From: Muribaculaceae bacterium
GTDB lineage: Bacteria > Bacteroidota > Bacteroidia > Bacteroidales > Muribaculaceae
Assembly: GCA_017483645.1 (NCBI GenBank)
Contig: JAFUWD010000023.1
Location: 1-41,454 of the forward strand
Direction of reading: 5' to 3'
DNA length: 41,454 nt
Of the stretch, positions 35,701-41,454 are shown in pieces; the first letter of the stretch is position 1, and each line of letters starts with the position of its first letter. The notes under the pieces are model-generated. The model was not told the DNA's origin. It made no database searches and saw only the letters and a program-made list of their open reading frames with translations. Position numbers and translations under genes: made by a program.

Positions 35701-35832
35701 CTTCGTGGTGTAGAGCGCGCAAAGATAGATTGTGCCAAGAAACTGTTCAACGAATGTTCGACTGCCAACGTGAAATATTCGGTCTGCAAGCCGACTTATC
35801 AAAGTCTGCTTGAAGCCATGAGCGGAGTATAA
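32776..35832 (+). CDS. res: Type III restriction endonuclease subunit (Res)
   Basis: A 1018-aa SF2 helicase-nuclease that works with Mod to cut unmethylated DNA. Q-like region FKFKIQQYQTDAVEN; Walker A EMETGTGKT at ~101-109; motif II IIIMDEPQRMEG near 231-241, DEPQ being typical of Res; motif III-like YYSATHR; motif V-VI SHSALREGWDNPNVFQI and QEVGRGLRL near 528-572. The C-terminal PD-(D/E)XK nuclease has APDWAV near 947 and FIAETKG near 967-973. No truncation or missing key residue is seen. It starts 3 bp after mod; the next gene starts 20 bp after its stop. Confidence 0.96.
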   Translation: MKFKFKIQQYQTDAVENTVEIFAGQPCHDNSVYRRDIGHTRGYAGGLHDEEEYTGYRNSDVELSEAQLLANIHRVQIAADIKQSSRLVKLPDLGCAALDIEMETGTGKTYVYIKTMFEMNKRYGWSKFIVVVPSIAIREGVAKSFNMLEEHFMEHYGKKARWFIYNSGNLQALDSYSSSADINVMIINTQAFASSLKEGGRSKDSLIIYSKRDEFQSRRPIDVIAANRPIIIMDEPQRMEGAATQNGLKKFRPLFMLYYSATHRTQHNTIYALDALDAFKQKLVKRIRVKGFEVKNLRGTGKYMYLSGFELSKNKPPQAVIEIEVRKSGGIRREQHRFSQGDSLQAVSGLNEYDGYTISEINPLRGYVAFLNGEVLGRGQVVGDTNRRAMQKVQIRETIASHFEKERSLFNQGIKCLSLFFIDEVAHYKGYDENGEVVKGQFWKDFEEEYNNFLNEHISLFDEPYQRYLRQSTAAQVHAGYFSIDKRTGRSVNSHVGRGDDTSDDISAYDLILKNKERLLSFSEPVRFIFSHSALREGWDNPNVFQICTLRNAGSVTAKRQEVGRGLRLCVNQQGNRMDAEVLGENVQELNSLTVIANESYSSFVDALQRETRQELRERPTHVNLELFKGKTIVVDGEKFQLDEVRSAMAVTYFTMNGYIDEKGIPTDAYRTAVKEGTLASMDLFVNIAPIAAELHKMVQSTYDESVILDSMIEDDMQTPATITINQDNFGRKEFQELWKQINHKYAYTVHYSSDELVEKAINSLNASLKVTELKYVVVEGGQEDKVDEFGGITTATKSLSDVSTSTVKYDLVGEIARGATLTRRTVVRILQGLTPQKFALFRNNPEEFIRNAIRLIREQKATMIVEHIGYNMIDGQYESTIFTQEKPTQPLSKAFHAKKHILDYVFTDSKGEREFAEQLDAATEVCVYAKLPRTFQIPTPVGNYAPDWAVAFNRGSVKHIFFIAETKGSLDEMELRGVERAKIDCAKKLFNECSTANVKYSVCKPTYQSLLEAMSGV

Positions 35833-35852
35833 TCGAATTAAAACCAATAGCA

Positions 35853-37484
35853 ATGAACAAAAATCAAGGTCACGGTGATCATATCGGAGCGATAATCGAC
35901 ACAAAAACTTTTATCTCTCAACATTTGCAACCGCTTATAAACAAGGGGAAAGTCACTCATCGCGTAACAACACCGGCTTTTTCGGACTCCAATAATGGGG
36001 ATCCTACCGAGGTGGCTGTTCTGCTGAATGATGATGAATCTATATCTTGGCAAACGTTGCTCGCGAAAGGTCGTGAACACTTTGAATTTGTTTCATGCTA
36101 CCCCGTGTTGGCTCCTGACATCCGTATTCCTGCAACAATAGTAAAAGTTGAACCGTGGAGCAATCTGATTGAAGCGACTGTCACTTGCATGATTGACGAT
36201 ACTTTAACCGTGGCATTTTTCGCAACCGATTATGTTTGGAATAAAGACCGTTATATTGAGGGCAGCAAACTGTATCTTGATTTTGCGGCTATTGCTTACT
36301 CGGCAAAAGAAGCCAGCAGAGGCTTCAAATTTGAGGGACAAAAAGCAATAGACTTTTTGAGTAAGATCGGGAAGAAACCTGATTACGACGAAAAAGGTAA
36401 TGTCATGCCAGTGAATTTCAGCACGGAGCATCTTGTTGCTTTTATGAATGTAAATGAGGATTATCCTGACGATGCTCAGTTTCAATCCCCATTGGGCAAC
36501 ATTATACATCACAAAGCACTCAACATTGGATTTAGCAAAAGCCTAATTTCCATCAAACACGACCCCGAAAGAAAAGTCCCATTATATTTCAAGAGTGAAT
36601 TCCTGCCCGATGCTTCTAATGGTATGCCCGTACAAGGCGTACTTTGGCTGCAAGGTTGCATCAGTGACCATCAATTCCCAATTAAGCAATGCCACAACAT
36701 ATATGGTGATAAGGGTACAGAGTTTCTAAATAATCTTGAAAAGCCATTGAAAAATGGCAAAATGCCGAGTGGGTGGCAAGATGTGGAATGGATTTTGGAT
36801 CCACTTGACCTCATTCAAACGCCTGAAGGCTACGTGCTTGATGCTTTTCATGTGGAAGATAGGAACAATAATGAATATCAGTTGTACTTTAGCAAAGAAG
36901 GATCTACGAAAAAGTACAAGTCGATTAAATCGCAACGTCGTGTGCCGGTTGAACAAACTGAGGAAGAAAAGCGTATGGGCATTCAACGATTTGAATTCAA
37001 GTCAGTCATTCCGCCATTTGATGATACAATGTATCTTGCCGGAACGTATGAATACGAAGTTGCCAAGACAATCCCCGATATTTGGGATTACGTTTCTGTG
37101 CCTTTCACCCCGATGGGTGTTTGGCAAGCGTTTCTGCTGAACGAAACATTCCGTTTCCTTCCGCACTTTTGGCATAGTTCATACATAGACCGAAGCTATA
37201 TATTTCAGATTGATGATATAGTTCGAATATCAAAACTTGAAAAAGTGAGTCCGGGTATTTCTCAAAAAGATATGCAAAAGCTTAAAGAATACTGTAATAG
37301 TGACATGCTTCTACCAAGAGTCAAAGTAGAAAGTAATTCTGCGATTATAAATGTTTGTTTTTGGAATTCGTGGCAAGGACTTATAAAGCTTGATGTACCG
37401 GTTACGAAACGTGGCCGTACAGTTCAATTCGGTCAAGCCAAAAGCGAGACATTGATTGAGTATGACTGCGGCATTATTTTTTGA
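35853..37484 (+). CDS. unrecognised 543-aa protein of the Type III R-M operon
   Basis: I do not recognise a named family. The N-terminal half (~85-175) is beta-rich with an OB-like look: IPATIVKVEPWSNLIEATVTCMIDDTLTVAFFATDYVWNKDRYIEGSKLYLDFAAIAYSA. A second similar segment carries VPLYFKSEFLPD and VQGVLWLQGCI (~245-270). The C-terminal part has a Trp/Phe-rich block, PFTPMGVWQAFLLNETFRFLPHFWHSSYIDRSYIF (~415-450), then a beta-rich end. No signal peptide, membrane helix or nuclease motif is seen. Position directly after res and before a WYL gene suggests it belongs to the system, perhaps binding nucleic acid. Codon use is more AT-rich than core genes. Confidence 0.6.
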   Translation: MNKNQGHGDHIGAIIDTKTFISQHLQPLINKGKVTHRVTTPAFSDSNNGDPTEVAVLLNDDESISWQTLLAKGREHFEFVSCYPVLAPDIRIPATIVKVEPWSNLIEATVTCMIDDTLTVAFFATDYVWNKDRYIEGSKLYLDFAAIAYSAKEASRGFKFEGQKAIDFLSKIGKKPDYDEKGNVMPVNFSTEHLVAFMNVNEDYPDDAQFQSPLGNIIHHKALNIGFSKSLISIKHDPERKVPLYFKSEFLPDASNGMPVQGVLWLQGCISDHQFPIKQCHNIYGDKGTEFLNNLEKPLKNGKMPSGWQDVEWILDPLDLIQTPEGYVLDAFHVEDRNNNEYQLYFSKEGSTKKYKSIKSQRRVPVEQTEEEKRMGIQRFEFKSVIPPFDDTMYLAGTYEYEVAKTIPDIWDYVSVPFTPMGVWQAFLLNETFRFLPHFWHSSYIDRSYIFQIDDIVRISKLEKVSPGISQKDMQKLKEYCNSDMLLPRVKVESNSAIINVCFWNSWQGLIKLDVPVTKRGRTVQFGQAKSETLIEYDCGIIF

Positions 37485-37519
37485 AATAACAAGAGACACC
37501 AAAGAAGCAATTTTATGCC

Positions 37520-38482
37520 ATGAAGATACCGGCGCTGTTTAAGGAATACATTTGGCTTGTCGAGACAATCAACCGCTACGGCAAAATTTCGTTTGCCGAG
37601 CTGAGTGAGCAGTGGAAGCGAACGGAGGAGAGTGGCGGGATGGAGCTGTCGCGGACGACGTTTAATCGTCATCGTGATGCGATCCTTGATATGTTTGGCG
37701 TGATTATCGAGTGTGACCGGCGTGACGGCAACCAGTATTACATCGAGAACAAGGAGGTTCTGGACGATGACAGTGTGCAGAACTGGATGTTTTCGACCTT
37801 GGGTGTGGGCAAGATGCTCGATGAAAATGTATCGTTGCAGCATCGCATCTTGCTGGAAAGCATTCCGTCGGGCAATCGGCAATTGCAGTTGATCATCCAG
37901 GCGATGCGCGAAAGCCGCCGCGTCATGCTCACTTACCAGCGCTATGGGGCTGCCGCGTCAAATTCCTTTTCAATAGAGCCCTATTGTGTGAAATTGTTTC
38001 GTCGCCGATGGTATGTGCTGGCCAAAATGAGCCGTCCTCATTATTATCACGAAGGCGAAGAGAAGAGAGAAGGGTTCTTCTCCGTATTCTCTCTTGACCG
38101 CATCGAGCATATGGAGTTGCTGAAGACCAAGTTCACGGTCGACCCAACATTTGATGCGGCGGCTTATTTCAACGAATGTTTCGGCATCGTGGTGGGCGAT
38201 GGCTCCAAGCCCGAGCGCGTGGTGCTGCGTGCTTACGGGTTTGAGGCTTTCAATGTGCGCGGTCTGCCGCTGCATCACACTCAGAGAGAGCTGGAAACCA
38301 CCGAGGAGTATGCTGATTTTGAATTGGTTGTGCGGCCCACATCCGACTTCAAGGCTCACCTGATGTCGCGTGGGCGGTGGTTGCAGGTGATGTCCCCGCA
38401 GTGGCTGGCCGACGAGATTCAAGAATGGCTGCAGGCGGCCCTTGACGCCTACAAAAACAGGCAAAAAACTCAAGAAAAATGA
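37520..38482 (+). CDS. WYL-domain transcriptional regulator of the R-M operon
   Basis: A 320-aa protein. N-terminal helix-turn-helix region: EYIWLVETINRYGKISFAELSEQW, then LSRTTFNRHRDAIL. The WYL domain at ~125-215 contains MRESRRVMLTYQRYG, EPYCVKLFRRRWYVLAKM and FSLDRIEHMEL. A WCX-like C-terminal part follows. WYL proteins commonly regulate phage-defence loci. It ends the operon 35 bp after the 543-aa gene and could repress it, or act at the palindrome 24 bp downstream of its stop. Same architecture as the regulator at 15126-16025, but clearly diverged. Confidence 0.87.
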   Translation: MKIPALFKEYIWLVETINRYGKISFAELSEQWKRTEESGGMELSRTTFNRHRDAILDMFGVIIECDRRDGNQYYIENKEVLDDDSVQNWMFSTLGVGKMLDENVSLQHRILLESIPSGNRQLQLIIQAMRESRRVMLTYQRYGAAASNSFSIEPYCVKLFRRRWYVLAKMSRPHYYHEGEEKREGFFSVFSLDRIEHMELLKTKFTVDPTFDAAAYFNECFGIVVGDGSKPERVVLRAYGFEAFNVRGLPLHHTQRELETTEEYADFELVVRPTSDFKAHLMSRGRWLQVMSPQWLADEIQEWLQAALDAYKNRQKTQEK

Positions 38483-38505
38483 TATTTTTCTGAAATTTAT
38501 TTAAC

Positions 38506-38542
38506 TTGTACCGCATGGTGGTACAATACACCCATAATTTTG
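38506..38542 (+). promoter_or_regulatory. palindromic operator next to the -7 box of the HIRAN-Sel1 genes
   Basis: A perfect inverted repeat, TTGTACC (38506-38512), 7 bp, GGTACAA (38520-38526), lies just upstream of TAATTTTG (38535-38542). A regulator bound here would cover the space between the -33 and -7 elements. The adjacent WYL protein is a natural candidate binder. Confidence 0.6.
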
Positions 38543-38584
38543 CATCGTCAACAAGAAGTATTAACGCTTTAAAGATTCAAGATT

Positions 38585-38932
38585 ATGGAAGCAAAGAAGA
38601 AATATTTTATGGATTGCCACCTGGCTGGCCGCAAGTATCACGATGCCGATGAAGTGTGGGACAAGCTCAAGGTGGGCACGCTGCTCCAGCTGGAGCGTGA
38701 CTGCGACAACCGCTACGACCCCGATGCCGTGGCCGTGATTTACCGCGATGAGGAAATCGACGACTCATTCTGCATCGGTTACATTCCCCGCACCGACAAT
38801 GAGACGCTCGCCGCCTTCCTCGAGATGGGTTGGACAGACGCTTTTGAGTGTCGCATCAGCAAGCTCAACGAGAATGCTCACTCGGAATATCAAGTTTATT
38901 TGACGATTAAAATCAAGAGGAACAAGCAATAA
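38585..38932 (+). CDS. HIRAN-domain protein
   Basis: A 115-aa single-domain protein. HIRAN pattern: CHLAGRKYHDADEVWDKLKVGTLLQLERDCDNRYDPDAVAVIY, then CIGYIPRTDNETLAAFLEMG. HIRAN domains in other proteins bind DNA ends or stalled forks. Stand-alone copies are common in Bacteroidales and their role is not known. 21 bp before the Sel1 gene and controlled by the promoter-operator at 38506-38542. Confidence 0.88.
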   Translation: MEAKKKYFMDCHLAGRKYHDADEVWDKLKVGTLLQLERDCDNRYDPDAVAVIYRDEEIDDSFCIGYIPRTDNETLAAFLEMGWTDAFECRISKLNENAHSEYQVYLTIKIKRNKQ

Positions 38933-38953
38933 AGAATTAAAAAATTAACGATT

Positions 38954-39502
38954 ATGGAACAAAGAGGAATCAAGATTTTGGACCTGGGTAAAGGACGGAG
39001 CATCAGGATGCCCGTGAACTACCAGCACTTTATCCTCAATTATTCATCCAATCCCGAAACCATGGGTTGGGACAAGGAAGAAGTTCTTCACATATTGGAA
39101 TGTGTCAAGGACGGACGGCTTGAAGAATTGAAAATGGATGATGATTTGATGAATTCCATCGGCGGTTTCTTTGAGAACGGTGTTTGCGTGCAGCCCGACA
39201 TCGAGATGGCCGTCTATTGGTATGAGCAAGCCATCGAGAATGGCAACGACTTGGCTCGCAGCAACCTTGCCGACATTCTGCGTAAGGGTTCTCAAGGCTA
39301 CCCGAAGGACTTGAAACGCGCCTTTGAGCTTTATCAGGCCTGCGGCTTGCCCTATGCACACTATCGCGTCGGCGAGTTTCTGGAACACGGCTGGGGAGTG
39401 CCTCAAGACCTTGAGGCAGCCAAAGCCTACTACCGCCAGGCCTATCGCGAAGGCCACGGCCTTGCCGCCAAGAAACTCAAGGAGTGGAACTTCTTGGAAT
39501 AA
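38954..39502 (+). CDS. Sel1-like repeat protein
   Basis: A 182-aa protein with about three Sel1/TPR-like repeats between ~75 and 175: GFFENGVCVQPDIEMAVYWYEQAIENG, then a repeat ending DLKRAFELYQACG, then VGEFLEHGWGVPQDLEAAKAYYRQA. It forms an alpha-solenoid for protein contacts. No signal peptide, so cytoplasmic. Likely co-transcribed with the HIRAN gene. Partner unknown. Confidence 0.85.
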   Translation: MEQRGIKILDLGKGRSIRMPVNYQHFILNYSSNPETMGWDKEEVLHILECVKDGRLEELKMDDDLMNSIGGFFENGVCVQPDIEMAVYWYEQAIENGNDLARSNLADILRKGSQGYPKDLKRAFELYQACGLPYAHYRVGEFLEHGWGVPQDLEAAKAYYRQAYREGHGLAAKKLKEWNFLE

Positions 39503-39586
39503 AAGCACTAACCCACATTTATTTTAGATAGTATGTTTGGAGTGATTTTCAGGTTGGTTGCGCTGACTTCTTGCCAAATTATCATT

Positions 39587-39648
39587 TTGCTCCAGCTGGG
39601 ATAGGAGCCCCAGCTGTACTGGCAAGTGACCTGTGAGAGCTGGAGCAA
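39587..39648. other. nested inverted repeats, possible structured RNA
   Basis: Outer arms TTGCTCCAGCT (39587-39597) and AGCTGGAGCAA (39638-39648) can pair. An alternative inner hairpin, CAGCTGGG (39593-39600) with CCCAGCTG (39609-39616), shares the left arm. The two folds exclude each other. The element lies between the convergent Sel1 and lipoprotein genes, before a separate terminator. Confidence 0.5.
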
Positions 39649-39654
39649 TTTTGA

Positions 39655-39682
39655 GAGGGCGGGGCCACGAGCCCCGCCCTCG
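39655..39682. terminator. strong GC-rich hairpin between convergent genes
   Basis: A perfect 11-bp stem, GAGGGCGGGGC and GCCCCGCCCTC, closes a 6-nt loop. T-rich tracts are weak on both sides, but its position between convergent genes fits a bidirectional terminator. Confidence 0.65.
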
Positions 39683-39695
39683 ATGTGCAATGGCG

Positions 39696-40487
39696 TTACC
39701 GGCCAATGTTGTCTTGTTCGGGGCTCAATTTAGGCATGGCTTCATTCAGGCGTGACATGACGAGGTTTCGTTCAACACGGTTCTCATGTTGGCTCGGGCT
39801 AAGTTTGTTGAGTCTCTTCAAGTGACTGGCTGGAGCAGAGTTTGAAGATGAGGCAGCTGCATAACTGATAAAATAGACCAATTGAGAATTGATCGTTTCA
39901 ATCTGTAGGTAAACAATTGATTTTTTGTCGGCCGTGATGAAACCAAAATAATTGTTGGCCTCATCCTGAGTGACATAGATATAGCGTTCAGCCATGAAGG
40001 CAACCAATTCATCCATGCTGACAGCGCCAATAGAGATAACCAATGAGGACAAAACGAGGCCGCTGTTTTTGAGGGTATAGGCAATGAGCGAGACTGGCGA
40101 TTTGCCGTAATAAACAAGAAAGTCGTTCTTCTCAGAATCCAGCACATAACCCGACATGAAACCCTTGACGGTTGATTTTGTGGCGCCCCACTGTAGGCAG
40201 GGTTCCCGATAGGTGTTGTATTTTCCGTTGACAGTCACTCGGAATGAATTAGAGCCATTGCGAATGGTTGTCTCCCCCACCCGATTGGCGGTAACCGTGC
40301 TGCCCGTAACGCTGGCTATCAGCGGATTGTCGGATGTCCAGGTGGCTTTCTTGCCAGGGATGGTGTAGGTCTCGCCAGCAATCATGGTTTTGTTGGGATA
40401 GTTCGGTTCACCGTCCTTATCGCTGCCACAAGAAACGAATGCCAGTGCAGCCAGCGCCAATGAAAAGATAATGAGTAGCTTCTTCAT
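39696..40487 (-). CDS. lipoprotein with an Ig-like (BIG2-type) N-terminal domain
   Basis: A 263-aa protein. Signal with lipobox LAFVSC, then GSDKDGEPNYPN. Residues ~33-90 look like a bacterial Ig-like domain (GETYTIPGKKATWTSDNPLIASVTGSTVTANRVGETTI, with the typical 'SDNP.IASV' phrase). The rest (~100-215) is a mixed fold without a known name, and the tail is polar. Likely anchored in an outer or inner membrane. Role unknown. Confidence 0.75.
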   Translation of the reverse strand: MKKLLIIFSLALAALAFVSCGSDKDGEPNYPNKTMIAGETYTIPGKKATWTSDNPLIASVTGSTVTANRVGETTIRNGSNSFRVTVNGKYNTYREPCLQWGATKSTVKGFMSGYVLDSEKNDFLVYYGKSPVSLIAYTLKNSGLVLSSLVISIGAVSMDELVAFMAERYIYVTQDEANNYFGFITADKKSIVYLQIETINSQLVYFISYAAASSSNSAPASHLKRLNKLSPSQHENRVERNLVMSRLNEAMPKLSPEQDNIGR

Positions 40488-40594
40488 GATAAAATGTGCA
40501 TTAAATGGTGAAACAAGTAAATTTTACGCCGCAAAATAAAAGCGACATTGCCCCATATCGTGGTACATTGTCAACTTTAGTTGAAATTATTTCA

Positions 40595-40841
40595 AAAATG
40601 AGGCCCGCCGGGTCTTTTTTTTGCTGGAGGGTGGCTGGCGAAAGTGATGATTGCCTGAACATGGCCTCTGCCGATGGAGAGATTTGTTTCGACGTCACCT
40701 ACAACGAGCGTGGTGGTGTGGTTTTTGATGATTACCACCGAGCCGCAATGTTTCTCAGGCTCCATTCAGAGCCCTTTAAGCCGCGCCAACGAGGCCATCG
40801 ACACGCTGGTTGAGATGCTCGCCACCCTTGAGCAGAAATAG
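40595..40841 (+). pseudogene. possible remnant coding sequence with frame change
   Basis: One plus frame reads GESDDCLNMASADGEICFDVTYNERGGVVFDDY. From about 40728 another reads MITTEPQC ... SRANEAIDTLVEMLATLEQK and stops at 40841. Each looks protein-like where the other does not, which suggests an old frameshifted gene end or a 37-codon small gene. A TGAGGCCCGCCGGGT string (40599-40613) also found at the pgi terminator precedes it. Weak evidence. Confidence 0.3.
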
Positions 40842-40911
40842 GATGTTTCCGCGCCGGGACAGCATCAATGAGAGGCCTTTTGTGTGTGTCCTGGTTTTGA
40901 ATGGATGGCAC

Positions 40912-40948
40912 AAAAAAGAAAAGGTCTCGACATTCGCATGTCAAGACC
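40912..40948 (-). terminator. terminator of the small RNA
   Basis: Stem GGTCT-GACAT (40923-40933) with ATGTC-AGACC (40938-40948), one mismatch pair and a TCGC-type tetraloop, followed on the minus strand by a T-rich run (40922-40912). Confidence 0.8.
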
Positions 40949-41086
40949 CCCAATACTAATAATTACTAATACTTGAAAACTATATCTCCATGCAGTGCCT
41001 TACGTCCTCGGGGACGGGGGCGCAGTTGCGACTGCTTTGGAATAACTGCCCCGTTTCCCAACGGGTTCGCTACTTTCGTTGTCTGT
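40912..41086 (-). ncRNA. structured small RNA with its own promoter and terminator (6S-like candidate)
   Basis: On the minus strand a TAATTTTG box at 41100-41093 is followed by ~175 nt with no sensible reading frame, then a strong terminator. The transcript can fold into a long rod: ACGGGGCAGTT near its middle pairs with AACTGCGCCCCCGT, bulged in the stem and closed by a loop of about 16 nt. Size, rod shape, internal bulges, autonomous transcription and location next to a tRNA resemble 6S RNA of other phyla. The 6S identity is a guess; a separate Bacteroidales-specific RNA is the alternative. Confidence 0.5.
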
Positions 41087-41092
41087 ACACCG

Positions 41093-41100
41093 CAAAATTA
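41093..41100 (-). promoter_or_regulatory. -7 box (TAATTTTG) of the small RNA
   Basis: CAAAATTA on the plus strand reads TAATTTTG on the minus strand, with a predicted start near 41086. No clear TTTG upstream; the flank is very AT-rich. Confidence 0.5.
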
Positions 41101-41279
41101 CATTATTTTCATAAAAACGAGAATATTTTTCGTCTAAAAAAATGTAATAAAAACTGTTTTTATGCATTTTTTAACCATTTTTGCCCAAAAAAGCATGAAA
41201 AAACGTCATGAAAAGGGTGCCTGAAATGCGGCGGCCAAAAAAAATTTCAAATCTACATGAACAATTATCAATTATTTCG

Positions 41280-41287
41280 TACCTTTG
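41280..41287 (+). promoter_or_regulatory. -7 box (TACCTTTG) of the tRNA
   Basis: TACCTTTG matches TAnnTTTG, 44 bp before the tRNA 5' end. Confidence 0.5.
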
Positions 41288-41331
41288 CATCGCTTTTGGA
41301 TGCTGGCCCATTAAGGCCACGCCCGGAAAGC

Positions 41332-41405
41332 GGTCCTATAGCTCAGTTGGTCAGAGCACCTGACTCATAATCAGGGAGTCCTTGGTTCAAGCCCAAGTGG
41401 TACCA
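41332..41405 (+). tRNA. tRNA with CAT anticodon (Met, or Ile2 after lysidine modification)
   Basis: Cloverleaf: acceptor GGTCCTA/TGGTACC with one C-T mismatch at the fourth pair; D arm GCTC...GAGC; anticodon stem CCTGA/TCAGG with loop CTCATAA (anticodon CAT at 41366-41368); variable loop GAGTC; T arm CTTGG/CCAAG with loop TTCAAGC. CCA is not encoded. Elongator Met is more likely from the overall pattern; Ile2 cannot be excluded. Confidence 0.92.
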
Positions 41406-41413
41406 CACTAAAT

Positions 41414-41443
41414 GTATCAGCTGCTATTTTTAGTGGCTGATAC
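41414..41443 (+). terminator. terminator of the tRNA
   Basis: Inverted repeat GTATCAGC ... GCTGATAC, followed by TTTCTTTTT. Confidence 0.85.
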
Positions 41444-41454
41444 TTTCTTTTTAA

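Noticed and set aside
40599..40622. Terminator before the 40.6-kb remnant
   Set aside because: It has the T8 run and a string shared with the pgi terminator, but the matching left arm is absent, so no stable stem forms.
40990..41211. 73-aa plus open frame
   Set aside because: Lies over the structured RNA and its AT-rich flank; composition is not protein-like.

Overview
The window looks like chromosome from a gut-type Bacteroidales bacterium (Muribaculaceae or Prevotellaceae level; the genus cannot be fixed from sequence alone). The evidence is TAnnTTTG -7 boxes with an upstream TTTG instead of sigma70 signals, few Shine-Dalgarno sites, DUF4369 and DUF3667 proteins, a GH89 glycosidase, dockerin-like tails, NamZ, and a GC-rich core with AT-rich accessory patches.

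Layout. 1-5.2 kb: the end of a membrane protein, a secreted multi-domain protein with a tandem dockerin-like tail (minus), and a GH89 alpha-N-acetylglucosaminidase (plus). 5.1-6.9 kb: dnaX. 7.0-11.05 kb: a patch of foreign remnants, namely two pieces of a large polyvalent mobile-element protein sharing a 51-bp direct repeat, separated by a DUF234-type ATPase. 11.06-18.5 kb: core genes, namely a cell-wall glucosaminidase divergent from cytidine deaminase, then NamZ - sodium:solute symporter - WYL regulator (plus), facing thyA-folA-lpxB (minus). 18.5-19.6 kb: decayed gene pieces (a frameshifted C-terminal tail and a half condensation domain) beside a tandem repeat. 19.6-29 kb: DUF4369 lipoprotein, GT4 glycosyltransferase, LpxL-like acyltransferase - DUF3667 - lipoprotein operon (minus), zinc-ribbon protein, GNAT-like protein and pgi.

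29.1-38.5 kb holds the most interesting locus. It is a tightly packed five-gene plus-strand operon: a 595-aa protein whose first ~385 residues read like a three-domain DNA sliding clamp (DnaN fold) with an unrecognised C-terminal domain; a Type III modification methyltransferase with an in-frame G8 tract; the Type III Res helicase-nuclease; an unrecognised 543-aa protein; and a WYL regulator. I infer a Type III restriction-modification defence locus with two extra components that may be functionally coupled to it, and possibly phase-variable. It is followed by a HIRAN gene and a Sel1-repeat gene behind a palindromic operator, a lipoprotein, a 6S-like structured RNA and a CAT-anticodon tRNA.

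A second theme is a dispersed 63-bp repeat. It carries a complete Bacteroidales promoter (TTTG-N20-TAATTTTG) preceded by a dyad. Copies drive dnaX, the DUF4369 gene and the zinc-ribbon gene, a variant drives the lpxL-like operon, and decayed or tandem copies border the gene remnants.
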